Positions 1-11,439 are shown, counted from the first letter of the stretch. The stretch is DNA of 64,000 bases from Dyella sp. OK004 (GCF_900114495.1 NZ_FOZI01000001.1:205469-269468), one strand, 5' to 3'. Program-made: numbers and translations. The notes: generated by a model from the letters alone, not told the origin.

Positions 1-107
1 GGCTGCTCAACCAGGATGGCCCAGGCCACCGGCAGCACCAGCGCCATGCGCAGCAGCGAGATAGCATTGGGCAGATGGCGCCAGGGAGAGAGCCGCGTGT
101 CGGACAT
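1..107 (-). CDS. CDP-alcohol phosphatidyltransferase family protein, N-terminal fragment
   Basis: Reading the minus strand from an ATG at 107–105 gives MSDTRLSPWRHLPNAISLLR followed by a hydrophobic stretch, which runs off the window edge after about 35 residues. The 'LPNAISLLRM' start followed by a membrane helix is typical of PgsA-like phospholipid synthases of the inner membrane, which transfer a phosphatidyl group from CDP-diacylglycerol to an alcohol. The gene begins 28 bp downstream of the DUF2066 gene on the same strand, so the two are probably cotranscribed. The catalytic D-G-x2-A-R motif would lie beyond the window, so the family call rests only on the N-terminus. Confidence 0.65.
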   Translation of the reverse strand, partial: MSDTRLSPWRHLPNAISLLRMALVLPVAWAILVEQ

Positions 108-134
108 CACCGCAGGCTCCGTTGGATCACCTGC

Positions 135-1118
135 TCAGTGCACCCAGCGCAGGCTGGCATCGGCGCCAGTATGGGCGTCGGCCTGCAAGAGCCGGCCACC
201 GGCCGCGAGATTGTTAGCCAGCGCGCTCAAGGGAAGGCCGGTCTTCATGGCGAGCATCATGCCGTCGCCCTGCGCGCTGAGCGTCACCACCTGGCGGACC
301 ATCGGGTCCGCACGCAAGGTGGCGAGCAGATTGGCGTAATCCATGGCGGAATTGACGCCACTCACCCACAGCTTGCCGTCGATATTGCCCGAGCCGATCA
401 CGTTGAGCTGCTTGCCGAGACGATCGGCCAAGGCATTGCCTGCGTCGGTGAACAACGCCGCGCTGCTGGTGCCGGTGCCGCTCCAGCGCTGCTGCGGACC
501 ACCGGAAACCAGATTCCAGTCCGCGCTGTCACCATGCACCTGGCCCAGCAGCACCAGGCCGGTCTTGTACTGGCGCGCCAGATTGAAAATCTGCTCGGGA
601 TCGGCCGATGCCACAGTGGGCGACTCAGCGGTCTTGCCCGGGTCGGCCAGTACGGCGTTGTAGCCGCGCGACACCATGGCCTGGGCCAGCGGTGCCAGCA
701 CATCCTTGGTCAGCACACTGCCGTCCTCATCGCGCACCAGCAGCAATACCGGCGGTTTGCCCGTCGTGCCTGCTACGCCCATCTGGGCGATGGCGCGCTG
801 GACCGCACCCTGGTCGAAAGTGACTTGCAGGCTCATGCCGGCACCAGCGGCGCCGCGCTGATACTGGTATTGCTGCACGATGCCCGGCGCGCCCTTAAGC
901 ACATCGGTGTAGCCCGGCTTGCTGCGCAGGTCCTGGCCGCCGGCGGTACGCGCCAGCACCTGGCTCAGCGCCACGCCGAAAGCCTCATCACGCTGGGCTT
1001 CGCTGGTGTCATTCACCGGCACTGTCACGGTATAGGGCGAAACCTGGCCCTGCGCATGGACCGTGGGGAGCAGAAGGGCCAGCAGAAGACCGACGATCAG
1101 CAGGCGTGAGAGGCGCAT
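135..1118 (-). CDS. DUF2066 domain-containing exported protein
   Basis: This 327-residue protein starts with a clear signal peptide ([18 protein letters not shown], cleavage likely after VHA near residue 22). A segment with [20 protein letters not shown] then matches the N-terminus of DUF2066 proteins, a conserved gammaproteobacterial envelope family of unknown biochemical role. It is divergent from purM with about 90 bp between the two starts, an arrangement I recall from Xanthomonas relatives. It precedes the CDP-alcohol phosphatidyltransferase gene on the same strand. A periplasmic or lipid-related role would be inference from position only. Confidence 0.8.
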   Translation of the reverse strand: MRLSRLLIVGLLLALLLPTVHAQGQVSPYTVTVPVNDTSEAQRDEAFGVALSQVLARTAGGQDLRSKPGYTDVLKGAPGIVQQYQYQRGAAGAGMSLQVTFDQGAVQRAIAQMGVAGTTGKPPVLLLVRDEDGSVLTKDVLAPLAQAMVSRGYNAVLADPGKTAESPTVASADPEQIFNLARQYKTGLVLLGQVHGDSADWNLVSGGPQQRWSGTGTSSAALFTDAGNALADRLGKQLNVIGSGNIDGKLWVSGVNSAMDYANLLATLRADPMVRQVVTLSAQGDGMMLAMKTGLPLSALANNLAAGGRLLQADAHTGADASLRWVH

Positions 1119-1211
1119 AAGCTCGGATGGCTCAAGGGAAAACGGTCTGAAGTCTGCCCAATCCGGCCCTCAGCGTCTATCATTACGCGTTTCTCCACGC
1201 CGGTTCCTGCC

Positions 1212-2240
1212 ATGTCCGACGCTCTTACCTACCGCGCCGCCGGTGTCGATATCGACGCGGGCAATGCCGTGGTCGAACGCATCAAGCCCCTGGTCAAGCG
1301 CACCTTCCGTCCGGAAGTGATGGGCGGTCTGGGCGGTTTCGGCGGCCTGTTCGATCTGGCCGGCCGCTATAAGGAACCGGTGCTGGTTTCGGGCACCGAC
1401 GGCGTGGGCACCAAGCTCAAGCTCGCGCAGCAGCTGGGGCGCCACGACACCATCGGCATCGACCTGGTCGGCATGTGCGTCAATGATGTGCTGGTGCAAG
1501 GCGCCGAGCCGCTGTTCTTCCTCGACTATTTCGCCACCGGCAAGCTCGACGTGGACACCACTGTCGCCGTGGTCGGTGGCATCGCCAAGGGCTGCGAACT
1601 GGCGGGCTGCGCGCTGATCGGCGGCGAGACGGCGGAAATGCCCGACATGTATCCGCCGGGCGAATATGACCTGGCCGGCTTCACCGTTGGCGCTGTCGAG
1701 AAATCGCAGCTGCTGAGTGGCGAGGCGATCAAGGCGGGTGACGTGATCCTCGGCGTGGCCTCCTCCGGCCCGCACTCCAACGGTTACTCGCTGATCCGCA
1801 AGATCGTGGATCGCGCCGGCCGTCCGCTGGACCTGGATCTGGGCGGCGTGACGCTGGCCGACGCGCTGATGGCGCCCACCACCATCTACGTGAAGTCGAT
1901 GCTGGAACTGTTGAAGTCGGCACCCGTGCACGGCATGGCCCACATCACTGGCGGCGGTCTGAAGGAAAACATCATCCGCGTTGTGCCAGATGGGCTGGGC
2001 CTGGCTCTCGACGCCTCCGCCATCGTGCTGCCGCCGGTGTTTGAGTGGCTGATGCGCGAAGGCAATGTGGCGCGCGAAGAAATGTGGCGCACCTTCAATT
2101 GTGGCGTTGGCTTTACCGTGATCCTGTCGCGCGAAGCGGTGCCGGCGGCGTCCGCGCTGCTGGCGAAGCATGGCCTGGCAAGCTCGGTGATCGGCGAAGT
2201 GGTGCCGGCCCAGGGCGACGAGCGTGTGCATATCGGTTGA
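1212..2240 (+). CDS. purM: Phosphoribosylformylglycinamidine cyclo-ligase (AIR synthetase)
   Basis: PurM converts FGAM to aminoimidazole ribonucleotide using ATP, the fifth step of de novo purine synthesis in the cytoplasm. The 342-residue product has the family's usual length and hallmark segments: the N-terminal GVDIDAGN, the [12 protein letters not shown] loop near residue 65, the GGETAEMPD motif, [14 protein letters not shown] and the HITGGGL motif. The ATG at 1212 opens the conserved N-terminus. purN follows in the same direction after about 115 bp, so the two likely form a purMN operon as in Escherichia coli. Confidence 0.97.
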   Translation: MSDALTYRAAGVDIDAGNAVVERIKPLVKRTFRPEVMGGLGGFGGLFDLAGRYKEPVLVSGTDGVGTKLKLAQQLGRHDTIGIDLVGMCVNDVLVQGAEPLFFLDYFATGKLDVDTTVAVVGGIAKGCELAGCALIGGETAEMPDMYPPGEYDLAGFTVGAVEKSQLLSGEAIKAGDVILGVASSGPHSNGYSLIRKIVDRAGRPLDLDLGGVTLADALMAPTTIYVKSMLELLKSAPVHGMAHITGGGLKENIIRVVPDGLGLALDASAIVLPPVFEWLMREGNVAREEMWRTFNCGVGFTVILSREAVPAASALLAKHGLASSVIGEVVPAQGDERVHIG

Positions 2241-2357
2241 GGCGCACAAGCGTTTCGATCACCTGCCCGATTCCATCTTGCATGATCCCATCGCGTCATC
2301 CCGGCCCACCTCAACGGCATGTCGGGATGGCTGCATCGAAGACGACTGCTGCCTAGC

Positions 2358-3023
2358 ATGCCCTCACCTTTTCGCATCGCCGTACTCGCTTCTGGACGCG
2401 GCAGTAACCTGCAAGCGCTGATCGCCGCACGCGATGCGGGCGAACTCCCGGTGGAGTTCGTCGCGGTCGGCAGCGACAAGGCCGGCGCTGGCGCACTCGA
2501 CCTGGCGAAAACGGCGGGCATTCCCTCTTTCGTGCTGAACCCGCGCGACTTTGCCACGCGCCGCGATTACGACTTCGAGCTTTTTGCACGCCTCGATGCC
2601 ATCGGCGCCGACCTGCTGGTACTCGCCGGCTTCATGCGCATTATCGATGGCGATGCACTGAAGCCATGGGTCGGGCGGATGATCAACATCCACCCTTCGC
2701 TGCTACCGAAGTACCGCGGCCTGCACACGCATCGTCGCGCGCTCGAAGCCGGCGATACCGAGCATGGCGCCAGCGTCCATTACGTGACTGCGGAACTGGA
2801 TGGCGGGCCGGTGATCGCGCAGGCGCTGATCGACATCCACGCGGGCGATGATGAGCACAGCCTCGCGCAGCGCTTGCTCGCCAAAGAGCATCGCCTGCTT
2901 ACGGCCGTAACCCGGCTTATCGCCGAAGGCCGCCTGGCCCTCGCTGCGCCAGACGGCGTCGAGCTGGATGGCGAGCGGCTGGCGACGCCGCTACGCCTTG
3001 CCGGCGACGCGTTGACCGGCTGA
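2358..3023 (+). CDS. purN: Phosphoribosylglycinamide formyltransferase, folate-dependent
   Basis: PurN transfers a formyl group from 10-formyl-THF to GAR, the third step of purine synthesis. The chosen ATG at 2358 gives MPSPFRIAVLASGRGSNLQA, the normal start for the family; an upstream in-frame ATG at 2319 would add 13 residues unlike the family. Substrate-binding GRGSNLQAL lies at the N-terminus. The catalytic Asn-His pair is in INIHPSLLP and the catalytic Asp is in AELDGGPV. The protein is 221 residues, close to the usual 210–220. Confidence 0.96.
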   Translation: MPSPFRIAVLASGRGSNLQALIAARDAGELPVEFVAVGSDKAGAGALDLAKTAGIPSFVLNPRDFATRRDYDFELFARLDAIGADLLVLAGFMRIIDGDALKPWVGRMINIHPSLLPKYRGLHTHRRALEAGDTEHGASVHYVTAELDGGPVIAQALIDIHAGDDEHSLAQRLLAKEHRLLTAVTRLIAEGRLALAAPDGVELDGERLATPLRLAGDALTG

Positions 3024-3118
3024 TTTCACGCACCCAACGAGACGTTCTTCGCTCCTCAAAGCTGGGCACATCCATGTGTCCTCCCCACGTTCAGCCGAGC
3101 CGGGTAGACTCCGGCGCC

Positions 3119-3826
3119 ATGGCTACCTTCACTCCCGCGCGCAAATTCATCGCCGGTCTCGCACTGGCCGTCTCGACCTCTGCGGCTATCGCCGCCACAC
3201 CCTCGCCGTTCACGGCGACCTATCAGGTATTGCAAGGCGGCCAGGTGATTGGCGAGGCCGTGGTCAGCCTCAAGGCTGCCGGCAGCGGCCAATGGGAATA
3301 CAGCAACCAGACGCATGGCACCTCCGGACTGGCTGCCGCGCTCGGCGCCAACTCCAGCGAGACCACCCGCTTTCGCTGGAACAACAATGCGCCGGAAACC
3401 ATCGCCTACGATTCCCGCGTGAACGCCTTCAAAGTGAAGCAGCGGCGTACTGAAGTGAACTGGTCGACCAACCAGGTCTCGGTGGATGAGGGCAAAGGCG
3501 CGGATACCTACGCCGCAACACCCGGCCTGGTCGACCGGAACACAGCGCCTTACGCAATCGGCCTCGCGCTGCGCAGCGGCAAGCAGGCCATCACGCTACC
3601 GGTCGCTGTGAGGCGCAACGTAGAGAACCAGCAGTTCAAGGTAGCCGGCAGCGACGATGTACAAATTCCGGCGGGCCGCTTCAAGGCGCAACGCGTGGAG
3701 CGCAGCGATTCCGACAAGGCGTTCAACGCCTGGTATGTGCCGCAGAAGTACCCGGTGCCGGTGAAGCTTTCGCAGAGCGAGGGCGGCAATCTCACCTTGC
3801 AGTTGGTGAGCTACAAGCAACCCTAA
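3119..3826 (+). CDS. DUF3108 domain-containing exported protein
   Basis: The 235-residue product begins at the ATG at 3119 (upstream ORF extension ignored) with MATFTPARKFIAGLALAVST and a signal sequence ending near AIAATPSP. The remainder, FTATYQVLQGGQVIGEA to the C-terminal SYKQP, is the beta-rich DUF3108 fold, whose members are predicted periplasmic or outer-membrane-associated proteins of unknown function. It lies downstream of purN and converges on murA, with a strong bidirectional hairpin between them. Confidence 0.85.
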   Translation: MATFTPARKFIAGLALAVSTSAAIAATPSPFTATYQVLQGGQVIGEAVVSLKAAGSGQWEYSNQTHGTSGLAAALGANSSETTRFRWNNNAPETIAYDSRVNAFKVKQRRTEVNWSTNQVSVDEGKGADTYAATPGLVDRNTAPYAIGLALRSGKQAITLPVAVRRNVENQQFKVAGSDDVQIPAGRFKAQRVERSDSDKAFNAWYVPQKYPVPVKLSQSEGGNLTLQLVSYKQP

Positions 3827-3832
3827 AAACGA

Positions 3833-3889
3833 TGAAGGGGCGTGGGAAACAAGTGGTGGCTGATCCCACCTGTTTCCCACGCCCCTTCA
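3833..3889. terminator. Bidirectional terminator between DUF3108 gene and murA
   Basis: A perfect 19-bp inverted repeat (3833–3851 with 3871–3889, TGAAGGGGCGTGGGAAACA on the left) encloses a smaller GGTGG/CCACC hairpin. It is followed on the plus strand by TGTTTTCTCT. It lies between two convergent genes, so it probably stops transcription from both sides. Confidence 0.8.
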
Positions 3890-3899
3890 CTGTTTTCTC

Positions 3900-5442
<1,543 letters not shown>

Positions 5443-5698
5443 TTTTGAGTTTCCACTTGCGACTGGGCGGCGACGCCGTGAACGGACTCCCTGCGGGATC
5501 CAATGGCGCCGACCGTGACGGTAAAATGCGAATATGCCATGTTAATGGAAATCTCCTGTCGCAGAAACGACACAGCCCGGCTCCGGCCGTTGGCACCAGC
5601 CTTGGGAATCAACCCAAGACATTGAGCAAAAAGATAAAATGAGGCCGGGCGAGGCAACGATGCCCAGGACAGCCCGGCCCGATCACTCCCGAGGACGC

Positions 5699-6712
5699 AT
5701 GAACGCCCACGTCGCCCACCCCACCAAACCCGCTGCGCTCGACGCCGAGGCCATCGTACGCAGCGCCCGCACGGTGATCGCCACCGAAGCGGCCGCCATC
5801 CGCGCACTGGAACCGCGTATCGGACCGGAGTTCGTCGAGGCCTGCCGCCTGATCCTTGGCTGTGCCGGCCGCGTGGTGGTAATCGGCATGGGCAAATCCG
5901 GGCATGTGGCACGCAAGATCGCCGCCACCCTCGCATCCACCGGCACGCCGGCGTTCTTCGTGCACCCGGGTGAAGCCAGCCATGGCGACCTGGGCATGAT
6001 CCTGCCGCAGGATGTGGTGCTTGCCCTGTCCAACTCCGGCGAAACCGACGAGGTGCTGTTCATCCTGCCGGTGATCAAGCGCCAGGGCATCCCGCTGATC
6101 GCGATTACCGGCAACGAGCGTTCCTCGTTGGCCGACCAGGCCGACCTGCACCTGGATGCCAGCATCTCCGCCGAGGCGTGCCCGTTGGGCCTGGCTCCGA
6201 CGGCGAGCACCACGGCGGCCCTGGTGATGGGCGACGCGCTCGCCATCGCCCTGCTGGAAGCGCGCGGCTTCACCTCCGAGGATTTCGCCCGCTCGCATCC
6301 TGCCGGCAGCCTCGGCCGTCGCCTGCTGCTGCACATCAGCGATGTCATGCATACCGGCGATGGCATTCCGGCGGTGGCTCCGGATGCCAGCCTGACCGAG
6401 GCGTTGATGGAGATGACCCGCAAGCATCTAGGCATGACCGCAGTGATCGACGCCAACCGCCACCTGCTCGGCGTGTTCACCGACGGTGACCTGCGCCGCG
6501 CCCTGGACGATGATGGTGTGGACCTGCGCGGCGCCACCGTGGCCGAACTGATGACCCGCGGCCCCAAGACCATCGGTGCCGACAAACTGGCCATCGAGGC
6601 CGCGCAGATGATGGAGAAGCATCAGATCCATGCCCTGCTGGTGGTGGACGAGCAGCAGCGCGTGGTTGGCGCTCTGAACATTCACGATCTGCTCCGTGCC
6701 CGCGTGGTCTGA
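5699..6712 (+). CDS. kdsD: Arabinose-5-phosphate isomerase (KpsF/GutQ family)
   Basis: KdsD interconverts ribulose-5-phosphate and arabinose-5-phosphate, the first step towards Kdo for LPS. The ATG at 5699 follows GAGGA and gives 337 residues, near the family norm of about 328. Residues roughly 40–180 form the SIS sugar-isomerase domain (VVVIGMGKSGHVARKIAATL; SNSGETDEVL), followed by two CBS domains (HISDVMHTGDGIPAVAPDAS and LMTRGPKTIGADKLAIEAAQ). It starts the kdsD–kdsC–lptC–lptA–lptB–rpoN run. It is divergent from ibaG–murA. Confidence 0.95.
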   Translation: MNAHVAHPTKPAALDAEAIVRSARTVIATEAAAIRALEPRIGPEFVEACRLILGCAGRVVVIGMGKSGHVARKIAATLASTGTPAFFVHPGEASHGDLGMILPQDVVLALSNSGETDEVLFILPVIKRQGIPLIAITGNERSSLADQADLHLDASISAEACPLGLAPTASTTAALVMGDALAIALLEARGFTSEDFARSHPAGSLGRRLLLHISDVMHTGDGIPAVAPDASLTEALMEMTRKHLGMTAVIDANRHLLGVFTDGDLRRALDDDGVDLRGATVAELMTRGPKTIGADKLAIEAAQMMEKHQIHALLVVDEQQRVVGALNIHDLLRARVV

Positions 6713-6837
6713 TGGCGCGTCATCCAGCGAAGCTACGGGAACAAGGCCGTCACCGATAAGGCCAAGGTCAGCCTTCTCCGGTCTCATCCGTTTCCCAAGC
6801 TTCCAGCTATCTCCCCTTCCCTATCCAGATTGCCCCT

Positions 6838-7389
6838 GTGCCGCCCTCCAGCTACCTCGCCGATCTCCCCGCCGACCTGCTCGCCCGCGCCGCGAAAATC
6901 CGCCTGGCGGTATTCGACGTGGACGGCACTCTCACTGACGGCCGCTTGTGGTACGCCGAGGACGGGCACGAGACCAAGGTGTTCCACGTCCATGACGGCC
7001 TGGGCCTGAAGCGTTTGCAGGCCAACGGCATCCAGGTAGCCATCATCACTGCACGCATCAGCCACCCGGTCGCGCTGCGCGCGGAGGAGCTGGATATCGC
7101 ACACGTCTATCAGGGTCAGAGCGACAAGCGTGGCTGCCTTCAACAACTACTGGAAGCGCTGAACCTGACTCCCGAACAGGCCGCGTTCGTCGGCGACGAC
7201 CTGCCCGACCTGCCGCCAATGCACATTGCCGGTCTCGCCGTGGCCGTCGCCAACGCGCACCCCTGGGTGGCCGAGCAGGCGCACTGGCAGACCCGCAAAA
7301 GCGGCGGCATGGGTGCGGCGCGCGAAGTGTGCGACCTGCTACTGCTGGCCCAAGGCAAGCTCGACGCCGAACGGGAGCGTTGGCAGTGA
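6838..7389 (+). CDS. kdsC: 3-deoxy-D-manno-octulosonate 8-phosphate phosphatase
   Basis: KdsC removes phosphate from Kdo-8-P. It is a 183-residue HAD phosphatase of the C0 type: the nucleophile motif is VFDVDGTLTDG near residue 25, then VAIITARIS and the Mg-binding VGDDLPDLP. The start used is the GTG at 6838, because no ATG precedes the conserved LADLPADLLARAAKIR segment. The stop overlaps the GTG start of lptC (GTGA, 7386–7389), which implies translational coupling. Confidence 0.94.
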   Translation: MPPSSYLADLPADLLARAAKIRLAVFDVDGTLTDGRLWYAEDGHETKVFHVHDGLGLKRLQANGIQVAIITARISHPVALRAEELDIAHVYQGQSDKRGCLQQLLEALNLTPEQAAFVGDDLPDLPPMHIAGLAVAVANAHPWVAEQAHWQTRKSGGMGAAREVCDLLLLAQGKLDAERERWQ

Positions 7390-7988
7390 GCATCCGCGAG
7401 TACTTGCGCGATCGCCGCCTGACCACGGCGATCGTCCTGGTCGGCCTGGCCGCCGGCGTCAGCCAGTTGCTGCTGTGGTGGATCGCTCCCGCGGCCAAGA
7501 CCAACGATTTTGTCGGTCCGCCGCGCTCCGGCTACACCCTCACCCAGTTCAAGGGATACGTCTACGGCGAGGACGGGCTGCCAAGCTTCCGTGTCACCGG
7601 TCCGCGCCTGGACCGGCGCGAGGGTGACGAATCGCTTTATATCGACGCCCCTAGGTTCGAGATGCCTTCCAATACGCCGGGCATACCGCCGTGGCTGGGC
7701 GAGTCGGAGTACGGCTGGGTCGACAAGAGCGGTACCTTGCTCAAGCTGCAGGGTCCGGTCTATATGCACCGCGCGGCGTTTGAAGACACCCCCCAGGCCG
7801 AGCTGCACACCTCCGAGGTGACCGCCTGGCCGAAGGAAAACCGCATGGAAACTGCGGAGGCAGCGCAGATGAACCAAGGCGCCACTACAATGCGAGGGAT
7901 CGGCATGCGTGCCAACCTCAACGACAATCATCTGGAGCTGCTCAATGACAGCCACGGCTCGTTCCCGCCGCGCAAACGGAAGTCGTAA
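7386..7988 (+). CDS. lptC: LPS export ABC transporter periplasmic protein LptC
   Basis: LptC is the bitopic inner-membrane protein that passes LPS from LptB2FG to LptA. The GTG at 7386 gives 200 residues: a short cytosolic tail (VSIREYLRDRRL), one membrane helix (TAIVLVGLAAGVSQLLLWW), then a periplasmic beta-jellyroll with SGYTLTQFKGYVYGEDG. Overlaps with kdsC (4 nt) and lptA (44 nt) mark a tightly packed operon. An upstream in-frame ATG at 7329 would bury the helix behind 19 extra residues and is not preferred. Confidence 0.9.
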   Translation: MSIREYLRDRRLTTAIVLVGLAAGVSQLLLWWIAPAAKTNDFVGPPRSGYTLTQFKGYVYGEDGLPSFRVTGPRLDRREGDESLYIDAPRFEMPSNTPGIPPWLGESEYGWVDKSGTLLKLQGPVYMHRAAFEDTPQAELHTSEVTAWPKENRMETAEAAQMNQGATTMRGIGMRANLNDNHLELLNDSHGSFPPRKRKS

Positions 7989-8529
7989 GACTGCGATCGG
8001 CCTGCTTTCGCTGGCTGCGCTTTGCTTGCTGCCAGCCATCGCCTTCGCCAAGAAGGACGATCGCACCAAGCCGATGGATTTCACGTCCAAGACGACCAAC
8101 GCCTATAACGCACCCAACACGATCACCACCCTGAGCGGCAACGTGAAGCTCACTCAGGGCACACTGCTGATCACCGGCGGTGAAGCCAAGGTGCATCTAG
8201 ACGCCGATACGCAGATTGCCCGCGTGGTCGTCACCGGCAACCCGGCGCATATCCAGCAGCTGGACGAGAACAACAACTTGATGCAGGGCGACGCCGCCAC
8301 GTTGGATTACGACAACATCAATGGCATCGCGGTGCTCACCGGCAACGCCAAGGTTGTCCAGCAGGGCCGCGGCGAATTCCACGGCGACAAGCTCACCTAC
8401 AACACCGACACCAGCCTGATCACCGGCGAAGCCGGCGGCGACGGCCTGGTGCACGGCACGTTCCTGCCGAAGCCGAAGCCTGCTGCCGCCGCTCCCAAAC
8501 CCGCCGCTGCGCCGGCCGAGGGCAAGTAA
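7945..8529 (+). CDS. lptA: LPS transport periplasmic protein LptA
   Basis: LptA forms the periplasmic bridge carrying LPS to the outer membrane. From the ATG at 7945 the 194-residue product has a signal peptide (TAIGLLSLAALCLLPAIAFA), then KPMDFTSKTTNAYNAPNTIT and the repetitive beta strands of the OstA/LptA fold (GNVKLTQGTLLITGGEAKVH). A Pro/Ala/Lys-rich tail ends the protein. It begins 44 nt inside lptC and ends 3 nt before lptB. Confidence 0.93.
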   Translation: MTATARSRRANGSRKTAIGLLSLAALCLLPAIAFAKKDDRTKPMDFTSKTTNAYNAPNTITTLSGNVKLTQGTLLITGGEAKVHLDADTQIARVVVTGNPAHIQQLDENNNLMQGDAATLDYDNINGIAVLTGNAKVVQQGRGEFHGDKLTYNTDTSLITGEAGGDGLVHGTFLPKPKPAAAAPKPAAAPAEGK

Positions 8530-8532
8530 TCG

Positions 8533-9252
8533 ATGCTGTCTGCCGAGGGTCTGCAAAAACGCTTCCGCACGCGCCAGGTTGTGCGCGATTTCGCCTTCTC
8601 GATTCGTGAAGGCGAAGTGGTCGGCCTGCTCGGCCCCAACGGTGCCGGCAAAACCACCTGTTTCTACATGGTGGTGGGCCTGATCGAAGCCGATGCCGGC
8701 ACGATCAAGCTCGACAAATACGACATCACCGGGTTGCCGATGCATGCCCGCGCCAAGCTGGGCATTGGCTATCTGCCGCAGGAGCCTTCGGTGTTCCGTC
8801 GCCTCAGCGTGGCCGACAACATCATGGCCGTGCTGGAATTGCGCGAGAACCTCGACGCCAAGCAGCGCGCTACCGAACTGGAAAGCCTGCTCGACGAACT
8901 GAAGATCTCGCACATCGCCGATCAGAAAGGCATCAGCCTTTCAGGCGGCGAGCGCCGCCGCGTGGAAATCGCCCGCGCACTAGCTGCGGAACCGCGCTAC
9001 ATGCTGCTGGACGAACCGTTCGCTGGCGTCGACCCGATTTCGGTGGGCGAAATCCAGCGCATCGTGCGCCACCTGAAAGAGCGCGGCATCGGCGTGCTGA
9101 TCACCGATCACAACGTACGTGAGACGCTCGGCATCTGCGACCGCGCCTACATCCTCAACGACGGTGAAGTGCTGTCGCGCGGTACACCTGCGCATATTCT
9201 CGCGGACGAGAAAGTGCGCGAGGTCTACCTGGGCCGCGAGTTCAGGCTGTAA
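8533..9252 (+). CDS. lptB: LPS export ABC transporter ATP-binding protein
   Basis: LptB powers LPS extraction from the inner membrane as the ATPase of LptB2FG. The 239-residue protein has the Walker A motif GPNGAGKTT (residues 34–42), a Q-loop region [10 protein letters not shown], signature [14 protein letters not shown], Walker [14 protein letters not shown] and the switch histidine in ITDHNVRET. It follows lptA by three nucleotides. All catalytic residues expected of the family are present. Confidence 0.97.
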   Translation: MLSAEGLQKRFRTRQVVRDFAFSIREGEVVGLLGPNGAGKTTCFYMVVGLIEADAGTIKLDKYDITGLPMHARAKLGIGYLPQEPSVFRRLSVADNIMAVLELRENLDAKQRATELESLLDELKISHIADQKGISLSGGERRRVEIARALAAEPRYMLLDEPFAGVDPISVGEIQRIVRHLKERGIGVLITDHNVRETLGICDRAYILNDGEVLSRGTPAHILADEKVREVYLGREFRL

Positions 9253-9454
9253 CCGCAAGTCAGGCAAGGGTGTGCGGCAGGTGGCCGACCACCCGCGCAG
9301 GCGGCTTGACGCCGTGGAGCGACAGTCTTTCGCCGCCTTACTTTTCTACTCCGTCACATTCGGCCATCCGGCCTACGCGCCTAAACGCTCGGACCTATGG
9401 CCGCCCTCCCGGCTAGGGGTTAGGATGAAGCCGAGTTCCTCCTAACCGGCTGGC

Positions 9455-10909
9455 ATGAAACCCGGACTGCAGTTTCGCCTCAATCAACAGCTCACCCTGA
9501 CGCCACAGTTGCAGCAGGCCATTCGCCTCTTGCAGTTGTCGCAGCTGGAGCTGGAGGCTGAATTGCGGCAGATCGCCGAGAGCAACCCGTTGCTCGAGTT
9601 CTCTGAAGACAGCGCCGCCGAGACCGACGGCGACAGCAGCGAGTTCGAAGCACCCGCCGAAACCTCTACCAGCAGCGATGTGGATGTCGACGAAGCGGCC
9701 GACTGGAGCGAATCCACCGGCCCCGCAGAAGAACCCATCGACTTCTCTGGCGGCAATGGCGCCGGCGGCAGCCGCACCAATGGCTCCGGAGACGACGACA
9801 ACTTCGAACCACAGAACGCCGCACCCGAAACGCTGCAGGAACATCTGCTGTGGCAGCTCAACCTGACGCACCTGAGCCTGCGCGAGCGCACCATCGCCGC
9901 GATCCTGATCGATTCACTGAACGCGGACGGCTATCTCACCGAAGGTCTGGATGCCGTCACCGCCGCCGTGCCCACCGACCTCAAGGCCAGTATGGAGGAA
10001 GTGGATGCAGTGCGCCGCCTGCTGCAGCGCTTCGATCCCACCGGCGTCGCCAGCCTGGACCTGCGCGATTGCCTGCGCGTACAGCTGGAACAGTTCGATC
10101 CCGAGCTACCACAGCGTGAACTGGCGCTGCGCATTGTCGACGGCGAGCTTGAGCTGTTGGCGCGCAATGACATCGCGCGCCTCGCACGCCGCCTGCGGGC
10201 TACCGAAGACGAGACTCACGCTGCCGCCGTACTGATCCGCAGCCTGGATCCGCGCCCCGGCGCCGCGCTGGACGTGACTCCGGTGGAATACGTCGCGCCG
10301 GACGTTTACGCGCGCAAGGACGGCGGCCGCTGGCGTGTCAGCCTCAATCCCGATTGCCAGCCGCGCCTGGGCCTCAATCAGCACTACTGCAACCTGATCG
10401 CACAGGCCCGCGGCGACGACGCCAGTTGGATGCGCGGCCAGCTGCAGGAAGCGCGCTGGCTGATCAAGAGCCTGGAATCGCGCGCCGAAACCTTGCTCAA
10501 GGTGGCCGATGCCATAGTGCGCCGCCAGAGCGCCTTCCTCGACTACGGTCCCGAAGCCATGCACCCGCTGGTGCTGCGCGAGGTCGCCGAGGAAGTGGGC
10601 ATGCACGAATCCACCATTTCCCGCGTGACCACGCGCAAGTACATCCATACGCCGCGCGGCACCTTCGAACTGAAGCACTTCTTTTCCAGCGGTGTATCCA
10701 CTGAAGATGGCGGCAGTGCTTCGGCCACGGCCATCCAGGCCATGCTGCGCAAGCTCGTCGACGCGGAAGATTCGCGCAAACCGCTCTCCGACCAAGCCAT
10801 CGCCGAGGAACTGCACCGCAAGGGCATCCAGGTGGCCCGTCGTACCGTCGCCAAATATCGGGAGGCATTGAGAATTCCGAGTTCCAGCGAACGTCAGCGC
10901 GCCGGCTGA
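9455..10909 (+). CDS. rpoN: RNA polymerase sigma-54 factor
   Basis: RpoN directs RNA polymerase to GG/GC promoters that need AAA+ activators. The 484-residue protein has region I (MKPGLQFRLNQQLTLTPQLQ, LLQLSQLELEAE), an acidic region II (residues about 45–110), the core-binding domain, the HTH (VGMHESTISRVTTRKYI) and the C-terminal RpoN box ARRTVAKYRE. It is separated by about 200 bp from lptB, where I see no clear gene, so a separate promoter is possible. Gene order with lptB upstream and hpf downstream is the usual one. Confidence 0.97.
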   Translation: MKPGLQFRLNQQLTLTPQLQQAIRLLQLSQLELEAELRQIAESNPLLEFSEDSAAETDGDSSEFEAPAETSTSSDVDVDEAADWSESTGPAEEPIDFSGGNGAGGSRTNGSGDDDNFEPQNAAPETLQEHLLWQLNLTHLSLRERTIAAILIDSLNADGYLTEGLDAVTAAVPTDLKASMEEVDAVRRLLQRFDPTGVASLDLRDCLRVQLEQFDPELPQRELALRIVDGELELLARNDIARLARRLRATEDETHAAAVLIRSLDPRPGAALDVTPVEYVAPDVYARKDGGRWRVSLNPDCQPRLGLNQHYCNLIAQARGDDASWMRGQLQEARWLIKSLESRAETLLKVADAIVRRQSAFLDYGPEAMHPLVLREVAEEVGMHESTISRVTTRKYIHTPRGTFELKHFFSSGVSTEDGGSASATAIQAMLRKLVDAEDSRKPLSDQAIAEELHRKGIQVARRTVAKYREALRIPSSSERQRAG

Positions 10910-11082
10910 TTTAGCTCAGCCCGCTGTGCGGATTTCACCGATCTCGGGAACTTGGCGGGATGGAAAGCGTCCCCATACCAAGAGATGACAGTGGTGTGCC
11001 GATGCTATGACAACGTGAACCCTCACGTGACTGGCACATCGACCCACGCCGCCAGCGGCGGCAGTACCAGAGGAGGCGCAAC

Positions 11083-11406
11083 ATGCAAGTCCAGCTCAGC
11101 GGCCAGCAGATCGAGATCACCCCCGCCCTTCGCGAGCGAGTGAACAGCCAGATCGATCGCCTTACCCGCCTCGACGAAAAAGCCATCAGCCTCAGTGTCG
11201 TGCTCTCGGTCGACAAGCTTCAACAACGAGCGGAAGGTACGCTCAATGTCACCGGCACCACGCTGCACGCCGAAGCACTTACGTCGGATCTGTACGCCTC
11301 CATTGAAATGCTGTTCGATAAGCTGGTGACCCAACTGCGCAAACATCGCGACAAAATCTGTGACAAGCATCAGCGTGAAGTCCGCCAGGAGCGGCAATAC
11401 GGCTGA
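11083..11406 (+). CDS. hpf: Ribosome hibernation promoting factor, short form
   Basis: A 107-residue HPF/YfiA-family protein that binds the decoding centre of idle ribosomes. MQVQLSGQQIEITPALRERV and the following strands match the family, and there is no long C-terminal dimerisation domain. A strong AGGAGG site at 11071–11076 precedes the ATG. It sits between rpoN and hprK. The usual neighbour ptsN is not found after it. Confidence 0.93.
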   Translation: MQVQLSGQQIEITPALRERVNSQIDRLTRLDEKAISLSVVLSVDKLQQRAEGTLNVTGTTLHAEALTSDLYASIEMLFDKLVTQLRKHRDKICDKHQREVRQERQYG

Positions 11407-11414
11407 TGCTTTCC

Positions 11415-11439
11415 GGCCCGCCCCGATCCGGGGCGGGCC
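11415..11439. other. GC-rich hairpin between hpf and hprK
   Basis: A perfect 10-bp stem GGCCCGCCCC/GGGGCGGGCC with a 5-nt loop begins 9 nt after the hpf stop. No T-run follows, so it may be a processing or attenuation hairpin and not a full terminator. It would make hpf mRNA more abundant than the distal hprK message. Confidence 0.45.

Noticed and set aside
2241-2357. CATCCCG/CGGGATG inverted repeat between purM and purN as a terminator
   Set aside because: The stem is only about 7 bp, the loop is long and no T-run follows; purN is likely read through.
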